From Candidatus Egerieicola pullicola (lineage in GTDB: Bacteria; Bacillota; Clostridia; Oscillospirales; Ruminococcaceae): a DNA stretch of 14,352 nucleotides. Positions 5,808-12,863 of this stretch are shown here, one piece after another. Where the stretch lies: positions 1 through 14,352 of the forward strand of contig DVGY01000093.1 in NCBI GenBank assembly GCA_018712465.1, in the 5' to 3' direction. The notes under the pieces are model-generated. The model ran no database searches, was not told the origin of the DNA, and saw only the letters and a list, made by a program, of their open reading frames with translations. The position numbers were made by a program, and so were the translations under genes. Numbering within the stretch: the first letter of the stretch is position 1; the number at the start of each line of letters is the position of its first letter.

Positions 5808-7001
5808 TTAATACACCACAGCCCCATACTTCGCCGCAATCTTCTCCAGCGTCTTTCTAGGCAAACTGGACTGGGAATCCACCAGCGCAATGCCGTTATA
5901 CAACATCAGCGCCAGCTTCAAGCTGATCTCATCGTGAGACAAAAAGCACACCGGCAGATGGGCCATGTATTCGTTTTGAGCAAAGTCCTGGGCGTCTTCC
6001 GGGGAGTCGATGCGAATCCGCACTACGTCAAATCCCCCCGACTCCTGCTGCATCAACACACTGCTCATGTCTGCGGTGCAGGGCAGGGGTGGCCCCAGCT
6101 CCAGCCGGTCGTAATCCATGTCATAGATTTCCCAAGCATCTGCCAGCACCACTTGATCCGGGTCAGAGGGGGCAGGACGATGCCGTTTTCCGGCGGCAGC
6201 GAACTCCTTCACCGCCTGGGCTGGCACCGAAAGCCGTTCTCCCCCGGCGGCGCAGTACAGCAAGGTAGCTCCCAGTTCCATCAACCGGTTGCAGTGGGCT
6301 TTCAGCTCCTCCTGGGTCAAGGGGCAGAGATCCTCCCCCTCCATCCGGTACTTAGCAGGCTGGACCATCAGCGGCACCTTGGCCATCTGCGCCAGCCCTT
6401 CCACCATCTCTTCCAGGTCCTCCCGGTCGTAGTCTCCCCGCAGTCCAAAGGCGGACACTCCTAAAGCTTGTAACACCGTCAAGGCGTTTAGGGCGGTGCC
6501 GCCGTGCCGGAGTTCCCCATCCTGATCCAGCCGTACCGAAGCCAGAATGGGAAGCTTCAGCTTCCTTAGCGCCAGCACCGCACACCGGGCATACTGCAAG
6601 GCGCTGGAGGTTTCCACCAAAAAGCAATCCACCCCTGCTTTGGCTAGACAGCTTCCTTGGGCACGGTAAATTGCCATCAGCTCGGTGAAGCTGGCTTCCC
6701 CATAGGGTTCCAACTCCAACCCTGCCGGAGCCAAAGTTCCCGCCACTAACCCGTGGGTCCCGGCGGCCTGCCGGGTGAGCTGGGTGAAGGTGGTGTTGAT
6801 CTGTTCCATCTCCCCCTCTAATCCTGCTTTTTGCAGCAGAACTTGGGAAGCGTGGCCGGTTGGGGTGGCTAAAATATCTGCACCCCGTTGTTTGGCCCGA
6901 CAGAAGCGAGCCAGCATGGCGTCCCGGCTGGCGGGAAATTCTCCGTCTTCACCGGCAGAGATTCCCGCCACCAACCGGGGACTCCATAGGTCGATATCCA
7001 T
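5808..7001 (-). CDS. Homocysteine S-methyltransferase-like protein lacking zinc ligands, with pterin-domain remnant
   Basis: 397 residues. Residues 1-270 follow the homocysteine methyltransferase (MetH N-terminal) barrel: RGADILATPTGHAS (39-52), GLVAGTLAPAGLELEP (84-99), AGVDCFLVET (122-131), PLMVQPAK (210-217). All three expected Zn2+-binding cysteines are missing: the GxNC motif reads GLRG (186-189) and GGCCG reads YCAAG (249-253). Residues 283-397 resemble part of the MetH pterin-binding barrel (LYNGIALVDSQSS at 368-380, KYGAVVY at 391-397), but the protein ends there, well short of a full barrel. It therefore probably does not transfer methyl groups in the usual way; a binding or regulatory role is inference. 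The start ATG lies 12 bases after TAAGGAG (7014-7020), which contains the argS stop codon, so it is the last gene of the ddl-murI-DUF1934-argS operon. Confidence 0.8.
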   Translation of the reverse strand: MDIDLWSPRLVAGISAGEDGEFPASRDAMLARFCRAKQRGADILATPTGHASQVLLQKAGLEGEMEQINTTFTQLTRQAAGTHGLVAGTLAPAGLELEPYGEASFTELMAIYRAQGSCLAKAGVDCFLVETSSALQYARCAVLALRKLKLPILASVRLDQDGELRHGGTALNALTVLQALGVSAFGLRGDYDREDLEEMVEGLAQMAKVPLMVQPAKYRMEGEDLCPLTQEELKAHCNRLMELGATLLYCAAGGERLSVPAQAVKEFAAAGKRHRPAPSDPDQVVLADAWEIYDMDYDRLELGPPLPCTADMSSVLMQQESGGFDVVRIRIDSPEDAQDFAQNEYMAHLPVCFLSHDEISLKLALMLYNGIALVDSQSSLPRKTLEKIAAKYGAVVY

Positions 7002-7017
7002 GATCTACCCTTACTCC

Positions 7018-8709
7018 TTACATATGTTCCGGGTGGTCAATCTTCAGCATATCCAGCACATTGCAGAGCACCTGGCGCACACAGCTGCAAAGCAGCAGCC
7101 GGGCCTGGGTCAACGCGTTGTCCTGGGTCTGCACCCGGCAGGCGTTGTAGAACTTGTGGAACAAGGTGGCCAACTCCATGCTGTACCGGGTGATCCGGGC
7201 GGGGTCGTAGGCCTTCGCCGCTCCATTGATCTCGCCCGGCAACGCAGCCAGATAGCGGATCAGCTCCCGTTCTTCCAAAGCGGTGAGCAGGCTCAAATCA
7301 CCCTGTTCCGGTGCGTAAGCAATGCCCTTGCCTTCCAAACCGGCAAAGATGCTGCAAATCCGAGCATGGGCGTACTGGACATAGTACACCGGGTTTTGGC
7401 TGGACTGCTCCACCGCCAAGTCCAGATCAAATTCCATCTGGCTGGCAGGCTCCCGCTGATTGAAGAAGAACCGGGCAGCGTCGATGGGTACCTCGTCCAA
7501 CAAGGTGGCCAGGGTGATGGACTTACCAGTCCGCTTGCTCACCCGGACGGGCTTTCCGTCCCGCATCAGCTTCACCAGCTGCATCAGCACAATGTCCAGC
7601 TTCCGTCCGTCCAGGCCGATGGCGTCCATGGCCCCTTTCAGCCGGGCTACATGGCCGTGGTGGTCAGCGCCCCAGATGTTGATTACTTTGTCAAAGCCCC
7701 GAACGGCAAACTTGTTGTAGTGATAGGCAATGTCGGCGGCAAAGTAGGTGGGAACTCCGTTGCTTCGCACCAGCACATCGTCCTTGTCCTGGCCCATGGC
7801 GGTGGCTTTGTAAAACAGAGTGCCATCCTTTTCGTAGGTGTAGCCCCGCTGAGTCAGCAGATCAATGGCCTGCTGCACCGCGCCGCTTTCATGGAGGGTG
7901 GATTCTTTAAACCACACATCGTAGTAAATCCGGTACCGAGCCAAATCCCGCTCCAAGCCCGCAATGTTCAGCGGCAAAGCGTAGTCCACCAAAGCCTTTT
8001 GCCGCTCCTCTTCACTGACCTTCATCAAGGCATCCCCGTGCAGATCGGCGTAATGCTTAGCGTGTTCCATAATGTCGGCGCCTTGATAGGCGTCCTCCGG
8101 CAGCGGCACCGCTTCTTCCCCTAAAAAGATCTGCTGGTAGCGCACCGACAGGGAAATTCCGAATTTATGGATCTGGTTGCCGGCATCGTTAATGTAAAAT
8201 TCCCGGGTCACGTCGTAGCCTGCCGCTTCCAGCACGCTGGCCAGGCAGTCTCCGATGGCGCCGCCCCGGGCGTTGCCGATGTGCATAGGGCCGGTGGGGT
8301 TGGCGGAAACGAACTCCACCATCACCTTTTTGCCCTTGCCCAGATCGGTGCGGCCGTAGTCCTTGCCCTGCTCCTGGACCGACTTCACAATCCCTGCAAA
8401 CCAATCCTGGGACACAAAGAAATTCAAAAAGCCGGGACCTGCCACTTCCATCTTCACAAAGGGACTGCCCTCCAGCACCAGCTCTTCCTCAATGGCCTGA
8501 GCAATCTGCCGGGGCGCCTTGTGGAAGGCTCGGGCGCTGACCATGGCGGCATTGCAGGCAAAGTCCCCGTTTTTGGTGTCAGCGGGTACCTCTACCGTAA
8601 AGGCAGGGATAGGCTCTGCAGGCAAAGTTCCCTTGGCTACCGCCCGTCCCAAAGCGTCTTTGACGAGAAATTCCACTTCCTGTTTGGTCTGTTCAATGAT
8701 ATCCTTCAT
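7018..8709 (-). CDS. argS: Arginine--tRNA ligase
   Basis: 563 residues, the usual length for bacterial ArgRS, a class I cytosolic synthetase that charges tRNA-Arg. Seen: an N-terminal additional domain (about 1-110) with NGDFACNAAM (48-57); the HIGH-like signature NPTGPMHIGNARGG (137-150), in which HIGN replaces HIGH as in many clostridial ArgRS; a VSKRTGK segment (390-396) at the KMSKS position; and a DALR anticodon-binding domain from about residue 440, with YVQYAHARICSI. ArgRS commonly lacks a strict KMSKS, so this is normal. The start ATG overlaps the stop of the DUF1934 gene as ATGA (8706-8709), and GGGGAG precedes it by about 10 bases. Its own stop TAA is part of the next gene's Shine-Dalgarno sequence. 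No T-box is visible before it; expression depends on the operon promoter near 11111. Confidence 0.97.
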   Translation of the reverse strand: MKDIIEQTKQEVEFLVKDALGRAVAKGTLPAEPIPAFTVEVPADTKNGDFACNAAMVSARAFHKAPRQIAQAIEEELVLEGSPFVKMEVAGPGFLNFFVSQDWFAGIVKSVQEQGKDYGRTDLGKGKKVMVEFVSANPTGPMHIGNARGGAIGDCLASVLEAAGYDVTREFYINDAGNQIHKFGISLSVRYQQIFLGEEAVPLPEDAYQGADIMEHAKHYADLHGDALMKVSEEERQKALVDYALPLNIAGLERDLARYRIYYDVWFKESTLHESGAVQQAIDLLTQRGYTYEKDGTLFYKATAMGQDKDDVLVRSNGVPTYFAADIAYHYNKFAVRGFDKVINIWGADHHGHVARLKGAMDAIGLDGRKLDIVLMQLVKLMRDGKPVRVSKRTGKSITLATLLDEVPIDAARFFFNQREPASQMEFDLDLAVEQSSQNPVYYVQYAHARICSIFAGLEGKGIAYAPEQGDLSLLTALEERELIRYLAALPGEINGAAKAYDPARITRYSMELATLFHKFYNACRVQTQDNALTQARLLLCSCVRQVLCNVLDMLKIDHPEHM

Positions 8710-9179
8710 TCTGTTCTCTCCCCTGTTTGCAGGTTTACCTGGGTATCAATTTCCGGCAGGGAAACCTCAATGGTAATTCGGTTGTCGCTCAGCAGGCTGG
8801 CGTTTAAATCCAAGGCATAGGCAAATTCCAGCGTCCCGCCAAAGGGAGTAAGCCGGTTGACCACTTCCTTGGCGGACACCCCGATCATCAATTCTCCCAC
8901 CGGGGTGGCGTAATAGCCGATGTTTCGCTGGTTTTCCTCCACCACCAGCCGGGAACGGTAATCCCCCTGACGAATCAGGCTCACCTGATGGTCCTGGGCC
9001 CGCAAAGTGGTACGGCAGCCCTGATAACCGGTGGTTTCGGTTTCCTCATAGGTGATGTACCAACTGCCGTTTTTTTCGTAGTACCGTCCCTGGGTATACA
9101 GTTCGGTGTTTTCCTCTTCCCCGTCCACCAAAGTCTGGGTGCGGATACAGATGGAAACGTCCTGTCCTGTTTGTTTCAA
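8706..9179 (-). CDS. DUF1934 (YwiB-like) beta-barrel protein, TTG start
   Basis: 157 residues from a TTG start. The start is chosen because AAAAGGAG (complement of 9189-9196) lies 9 bases before TTG (9177-9179). In-frame ATG codons further upstream, the nearest in GMPATS about 16 codons before, would extend the protein into murI and have no good ribosome binding site. The protein is a run of beta-strand-like segments without membrane spans or catalytic motifs: DVSICIRTQT (7-16), GSWYITYEETE (38-48), TTLRAQDHQVSLIRQGD (57-73), NIGYYATPVGELMIGV (86-101), LEFAYALDLNASLL (117-130). This matches the YwiB/DUF1934 family, thought to adopt a calycin-like barrel; function unknown. In Bacillus subtilis ywiB also lies directly upstream of argS, which supports the call. 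It overlaps argS by 4 bases (ATGA) and follows murI, whose stop sits in its Shine-Dalgarno region. Confidence 0.85.
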   Translation of the reverse strand: MKQTGQDVSICIRTQTLVDGEEENTELYTQGRYYEKNGSWYITYEETETTGYQGCRTTLRAQDHQVSLIRQGDYRSRLVVEENQRNIGYYATPVGELMIGVSAKEVVNRLTPFGGTLEFAYALDLNASLLSDNRITIEVSLPEIDTQVNLQTGERTE

Positions 9180-9196
9180 AGCGATTGGCTCCTTTT
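9177..9196 (-). promoter_or_regulatory. Ribosome binding site and TTG start of the DUF1934 gene, overlapping the murI stop
   Basis: Read on the minus strand, the murI stop TGA (9196-9198) runs directly into AAAAGGAG (9189-9196), and TTG follows after 9 bases. Ribosomes ending murI would sit on this site, a typical coupling arrangement. Confidence 0.75.
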
Positions 9197-10008
9197 CAGT
9201 ATTGGTTGATGTCGATGTGGCTGGCATCCCTTTGAATGTCTGCTCCCAAAAAGATCCGGGCAGTGGCGGCAAAACTGTCCACCGTATCAGACACGAAAAA
9301 GTGGCTGGCTCCCGGCCCGGTTTGGTCGGTGCGCAGGCCGTTCTGCTCCAGATAATTTTGGGTGTACCGAGCCGCCTCTTTGCCGGAATCAATGAGGGTT
9401 ACCTCCTCCCCCACCAAATCCCCGATCAGTTCCTTGATGACGGGATAGTGGGTGCAGCCCAAAATAATGGTATCCACCCCCGCTTCCTTCAAGGGGGCCA
9501 GATATTCCTGGGCGATGATCCGGGTCACGGTACAGTCCTTTTGAATGTACCCGTTTTCCACCAAAGGCACGAACATAGGGCAAGCCTTGGGTACCAGCAT
9601 GGCGTCGGGCAGGATCCGAAAGATAGCCTTTTCGTAGGCACAGCTGCGGATGGTGGCGGCGGTGGCTAAAATGCCGATCCGCTTGGTTTTGGTCGCCCGG
9701 CAGGCCGCCTCCACTGCCGGCTGCAGCACCCCAGTGTAGGGGACGCTGAGCTGCTGCAAGATGGGGGGCAGATTGGCGCTGACGGTGCCGCAGGCGATGA
9801 CGATCATCTTCACCTGATGGCTCAGCAGAAAACGGATGTCCTGAGCAGCGTACTGCTTGATGGTCTCGCTGCTTCGTCCGCCGTAGGGCACCCGGGAGGT
9901 GTCTCCAAAATAAATGATGTCCTCGTTGGGCATGAGCTGACGCACTTTTTTAAAGGCAGTGAGCCCGCCAATGCCGGAATCAAAGATTCCAATGGGGCGA
10001 CGGTCCAT
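9196..10008 (-). CDS. murI: Glutamate racemase
   Basis: 270 residues, standard length. Cytosolic, cofactor-independent interconversion of L- and D-glutamate, supplying D-Glu for peptidoglycan. Seen: GIFDSGIGGLT (7-17), YFGDTSRVPYGGRS (33-46), first catalytic Cys73 in IACGTVSAN (71-79), and second catalytic Cys185 with His187 in ILGCTHYP (182-189). The position after Cys73 is Gly74 where the commoner motif is ACNTA; ACGTVS versions are, from memory, frequent in clostridial racemases, so activity is expected. The start ATG lies 2 bases after the ddl stop, with the GGGG of the ddl end acting as a weak ribosome binding site, so translation is probably coupled to ddl. Pairing with ddl places two D-amino-acid steps of cell-wall synthesis in one transcript. 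The symbol racE is used for the same enzyme in Bacillus. Confidence 0.96.
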   Translation of the reverse strand: MDRRPIGIFDSGIGGLTAFKKVRQLMPNEDIIYFGDTSRVPYGGRSSETIKQYAAQDIRFLLSHQVKMIVIACGTVSANLPPILQQLSVPYTGVLQPAVEAACRATKTKRIGILATAATIRSCAYEKAIFRILPDAMLVPKACPMFVPLVENGYIQKDCTVTRIIAQEYLAPLKEAGVDTIILGCTHYPVIKELIGDLVGEEVTLIDSGKEAARYTQNYLEQNGLRTDQTGPGASHFFVSDTVDSFAATARIFLGADIQRDASHIDINQY

Positions 10009-10010
10009 CT

Positions 10011-11063
10011 TTATCCCCGCCCTTCTTCCGCCAGACGGATCAGTTCCTCCAGCAAAGCGGGAATAGGCAGTCCTCCGGCTTCGCGAAGTTTGGGATACAT
10101 GGAAATGGAGGTAAAGCCCGGCAGCGTGTTGATTTCATTCAGCACCGGGCCGTGGTCGGTGACGAAAAAGTCCACCCGGCTCAACCCGCTGCACCCCATG
10201 GCCCGATAAGCCTTTACAGCCAATTCCCGGAGGGTTTTGGTGTCCTCTTGGGAAATTCGAGCGGGAATGAAAAGCTGGCTGTCGGGGTTGGAGTATTTGC
10301 CTTCAAAGTCATAAAACTCATTGGCGGACTGGATTTCTCCCGGCATGGAGGGATCGGGGTTTCCATTGCCCAGCACGGCGCACTCCACCTCTTTGCCTAC
10401 AATGGTTTCCTCCACAATGACTTTTTTGTCCTGCTCAAACGCCACAGCAATGGCTTTTTTCAGCCCTTCCCGATTGGTAGCCTTGCTTACTCCCACGCTG
10501 GACCCGGCATTGGCAGGCTTGACGAACATGGGATAACCCAATTTCTGCTCCATCTCTTCCAGTTTGGCGGAAAGATCCTCTCCCTGGCGAAGAGCCACAA
10601 ACTTGGCCATGGGAATGCCGGCCCGTTCCAGAATAATGTGGGTAACTTCCTTATCCATACAGTTGGCGCTGGAAATGGTGTCGCACCCTACAAAGGGAAT
10701 CCCCGCCATTTGCAGCAGACCTTGCACAGTGCCGTCCTCCCCGTTTTTGCCGTGAAGAGCCGGAATCACACAGTCGATGGGAATAATGTCGTAAGCAGCA
10801 TCCAGCAGAATCAGTCCCCGGTGGAGACGGTTGCAGCTGATGACGCAGTCGGTGAGAAACTCCTCGTTTTCCCAGCAATCGTGCTCAATGCGGTCGTAGT
10901 CGCCCTTGTAGTAATACACCGCCCCATCCCGAGTGATGCCTACAGGATAGACGTTGAACTTTTCAGGATCCAGATTGCGCAGTACCGTGGCGGCGCTGAG
11001 CAGGGAAATATCGTGCTCGCTGGAAACTCCTCCAAACAGCACAGCAATGTTTTTCTTTTCCAT
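10011..11063 (-). CDS. ddl: D-alanine--D-alanine ligase
   Basis: 350 residues. ATP-grasp ligase joining two D-Ala molecules for the peptidoglycan stem peptide in the cytosol. Seen: N-terminal VLFGGVSSEHDISLLSA (8-24) with Glu16, PALHGKNGEDG (101-111), ATP-binding FVKPANAGSSVGVSKA (180-195), omega loop EFYDFEGKYSN (249-259), SRVDFFV (295-301), and LNEINTLPGFTSISMYPKL (308-326) with metal and substrate ligands. The Lys-Tyr pair at 256-257 matches D-Ala-D-Ala ligases, where the Tyr favours D-Ala over D-lactate, so this is the ordinary enzyme and not a vancomycin-resistance D-Lac ligase. The start ATG (11061-11063) has GGGGG about 8 bases before it. It is the first gene of a five-gene minus-strand operon and has its own promoter at 11111-11139. 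Confidence 0.97.
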   Translation of the reverse strand: MEKKNIAVLFGGVSSEHDISLLSAATVLRNLDPEKFNVYPVGITRDGAVYYYKGDYDRIEHDCWENEEFLTDCVISCNRLHRGLILLDAAYDIIPIDCVIPALHGKNGEDGTVQGLLQMAGIPFVGCDTISSANCMDKEVTHIILERAGIPMAKFVALRQGEDLSAKLEEMEQKLGYPMFVKPANAGSSVGVSKATNREGLKKAIAVAFEQDKKVIVEETIVGKEVECAVLGNGNPDPSMPGEIQSANEFYDFEGKYSNPDSQLFIPARISQEDTKTLRELAVKAYRAMGCSGLSRVDFFVTDHGPVLNEINTLPGFTSISMYPKLREAGGLPIPALLEELIRLAEEGRG

Positions 11064-11110
11064 AATAAACCCCCAAAATCTTCTTTCCTAAGATGGGTAT
11101 GCTTCTTGTT

Positions 11111-11139
11111 ATTATACTACACCCCGGCCCGGTTGGCAA
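11111..11139 (-). promoter_or_regulatory. Promoter of the ddl-murI-DUF1934-argS operon
   Basis: Read on the minus strand: TTGCCA (11134-11139), 17 bases, perfect TATAAT (11111-11116), 47 bases before the ddl start codon. No other good promoter is evident down to 5808, so this probably drives all five genes. Confidence 0.78.
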
Positions 11140-11163
11140 TTCCTTTCCGGGGAAAAACTTCCC

Positions 11164-11192
11164 TTGTTTCGCGTTCCGAGCTGTGCTATCAT
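11164..11192 (+). promoter_or_regulatory. Promoter of the EFR1-type gene
   Basis: TTGTTT (11164-11169), 17 bases, then an extended -10 TGCTATCAT (TATCAT at 11187-11192). It lies 36 bases before the start codon and is back to back with the ddl promoter. Confidence 0.65.
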
Positions 11193-11228
11193 AAAGCAAA
11201 ACCCTCTCTTACAGAAAGGAAGGATACT

Positions 11229-12008
11229 ATGATTTTCTACTTTACCGGCACCGGCAACAGCCGTTTTGCCGCCGATCTATTAGCACAAAAGCTTTCGGAT
11301 CAAGTGGTTTCTTTAAATCAAGTGTTCCGAGAAAAACAGCCCCTGACCTTTTCTTCCCAATCTCCCTTTGTGGTGGTCTGCCCCATTTACGCCTGGCGAC
11401 TGCCTAGACCGGTGGAAGAATTTTTATCTCAAGCAGAATTTACCGGCAGTTCTAAGTTCTACCTAGTAGCCACCATGGGTGCTTCCTACGGCGGCGCCGG
11501 GGTTTACGCCCAACGAAAACTGGCGGAAAAATCCATAGACTATATGGGCTTAGCTGGAGTTGTGATGCCGGACAACTATCTAATCTCCTTCCAGATGCCC
11601 AGCCAACAGGAAGCCCTTTCCATCCTTCGAGCCTCCCTTCCCACTCTGGACCAAATTGCCCAAACCATCGCCGCAGGAAAGCCTTTCCCTCAGCCGTCTG
11701 CCAAGATCCTTAGAAAATTACTCTCCGGGCCAGTAAATTGGGGCTTCTCCCACTTTATGGCAAGCAGCAAATCTTTCACCGTTTCCCAAGACTGCATCCA
11801 CTGCGGCCAATGTGCGGCAAACTGTCCCACTGGCAACATTGTACTGCGAGAGGGCCAGGTGGAGTTTGGAGAACATTGTGCCTTCTGCTTAGGATGCATT
11901 CACCGCTGTCCCGTCCACGCCATCGACTACAAAGGCAAAGGGAAAAAACACGGCCACTACCTTTGCCCTCCAAAGGACCTCATTTTATCCCCAATCGAAA
12001 AAGAATAA
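11229..12008 (+). CDS. EFR1-type protein: flavodoxin-like domain plus 2[4Fe-4S] ferredoxin domain
   Basis: 259 residues; start ATG preceded by AAGGAAGG (about 11216-11223). The N-terminal half is a flavodoxin-like fold with the FMN phosphate loop FTGTGNS (5-11), CPIYAWRLP (51-59) and VATMGASYGGAG (80-91). The C-terminal part has two complete [4Fe-4S] motifs: CIHCGQCAANCP (Cys189, 192, 195, 199) and CAFCLGCIHRCP (Cys217, 220, 223, 227). The fusion matches the EFR1 family of clostridial anaerobes, thought to pass electrons between low-potential donors and flavin; partners are not known. It is cytosolic, with no signal or membrane segment. The gene stands alone and divergent from ddl. Codons such as TTA and A/T-ending ones appear more often than in its neighbours, a mild difference judged by eye. 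The open frame extends upstream, but only this ATG has a ribosome binding site. Confidence 0.93.
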   Translation: MIFYFTGTGNSRFAADLLAQKLSDQVVSLNQVFREKQPLTFSSQSPFVVVCPIYAWRLPRPVEEFLSQAEFTGSSKFYLVATMGASYGGAGVYAQRKLAEKSIDYMGLAGVVMPDNYLISFQMPSQQEALSILRASLPTLDQIAQTIAAGKPFPQPSAKILRKLLSGPVNWGFSHFMASSKSFTVSQDCIHCGQCAANCPTGNIVLREGQVEFGEHCAFCLGCIHRCPVHAIDYKGKGKKHGHYLCPPKDLILSPIEKE

Positions 12009-12012
12009 CAAA

Positions 12013-12044
12013 AAGCGGAGCGTTCTTGCAGGTTCGCTCCGCTT
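12013..12044. terminator. Bidirectional terminator between the convergent EFR1-type and amidase genes
   Basis: AAGCGGAGCG (12013-12022) pairs perfectly with CGCTCCGCTT (12035-12044) around 12 bases. On the minus strand it is followed by TTTTGTTATTC, and on the plus strand by the weaker ACTTTATT. It probably serves both genes, better for the minus operon. Confidence 0.85.
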
Positions 12045-12047
12045 ACT

Positions 12048-12836
12048 TTATTCTGTGGTTTCCCGCCGGTCTTCCAGTGCGCCGTTTTGGATCATCTGAT
12101 CCAAGGTGGTAGCAATGCCTTGCGCGGTGGCTTGAGCATACTGCACCTGACGCTGGGTGAACAAGGAGTTGTCCTCCACATTGTCGATGTACCCTAATTC
12201 CAGCAGACAGCTGGGCATGGAAGTATGGGAGTTGACGTAGTAGTCCACATTCACTTCTTCCCCGGCACTGCCGCCCTTTACTCCCAGGTTTTCCTGAATC
12301 CCCACCTGTTCCAGACGGGTCATAATATTGCTGCCCAAATACATTTCCCAGGTGTTCATGTCATCGTCGATCCAGATTTCCACTCCGCCGGTAACTCCGT
12401 TGCCGCTGTTGCGATGGACACAGATGTACAGATCGCAGTTGGTGCTTTCCGCAATGGCCACCCGTTCTTCCAAAGACAGGGTTGTGTCGTCGGTTCGGGT
12501 CATCACCACTCCAATGCCAATTTGGCGCAGCTCCCGCCGAAGCAGCAAGGCAAAGGTCAGGTTATCGTCCTTTTCCACCCGCTGGGTCTCAAAGCAGGTA
12601 GCGCCGCTGTCCTTTCCTCCATGGCCGGCGTCGATGCAGACCGTATAGAGGGGATCCCCTGCAGCATTGCTGTAGAAGTTGGAATAGGTTTTCAGCTCCA
12701 AATTCTTTCCGCCGGACAGATCCGCCTGGCTCACCGCCCAAATTCCCACCGCCACCAGTCCTGCCATCAGGACTCCGATGAGAAAAAGGGCTGCAGGAAG
12801 CACCCAGGGCCGAAGCCGCCGTTTTTGTTTTGCCAT
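12048..12836 (-). CDS. Membrane-anchored N-acetylmuramoyl-L-alanine amidase (Amidase_3)
   Basis: 262 residues. A basic start (MAKQKRRLRP) and one hydrophobic helix (about 11-35) give a type II anchor or uncleaved signal; no signal-peptidase site stands out. A short linker is followed by an Amidase_3 domain (about 63-250): CIDAGHGGKDSG (67-78) with Zn ligand His72, Glu88 in RVEKDDN, His141 in ICVHRNS (138-144), and catalytic Glu213 in LLELGYIDN (211-219). All zinc and catalytic residues are present. The family cleaves the bond between N-acetylmuramic acid and L-Ala, acting outside the membrane in cell separation, sporulation or wall turnover; which one cannot be told here. The spelling CVHRNS differs slightly from the common SIHxNA/S. 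Start ATG is supported by AAGGAG 7 bases upstream. Third gene of the operon, 27 bases after the tethered binding-protein-like gene. Confidence 0.93.
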   Translation of the reverse strand: MAKQKRRLRPWVLPAALFLIGVLMAGLVAVGIWAVSQADLSGGKNLELKTYSNFYSNAAGDPLYTVCIDAGHGGKDSGATCFETQRVEKDDNLTFALLLRRELRQIGIGVVMTRTDDTTLSLEERVAIAESTNCDLYICVHRNSGNGVTGGVEIWIDDDMNTWEMYLGSNIMTRLEQVGIQENLGVKGGSAGEEVNVDYYVNSHTSMPSCLLELGYIDNVEDNSLFTQRQVQYAQATAQGIATTLDQMIQNGALEDRRETTE

Positions 12837-12863
12837 GATCTTGCTCCTTGGGATTGAATGAAA

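Noticed and set aside
6775..8124. Plus-strand open frame of about 449 codons opposite argS and the methyltransferase-like gene
   Set aside because: It is antisense to argS, which carries all family signatures; the translation is His/Gln/Val-rich shadow sequence with no recognisable fold.
9180..9392. Upstream extension of the DUF1934 gene to an ATG near 9392
   Set aside because: The extension overlaps the murI end in another frame, shows no DUF1934-like sequence, and lacks a ribosome binding site; TTG at 9179 has a strong one.
10011..11063. Vancomycin-resistance type D-Ala-D-Lac ligase
   Set aside because: The Lys-Tyr pair in the omega loop (256-257) and the linkage to murI and argS indicate the ordinary D-Ala-D-Ala ligase; no vanH or vanX homologue is near.
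10152..11228. N-terminal extension of the EFR1-type gene to 618 codons
   Set aside because: The extra part is antisense to ddl and the promoter region, and looks like shadow sequence. The ATG at 11229 has a ribosome binding site, a promoter and an exact flavodoxin-like start.
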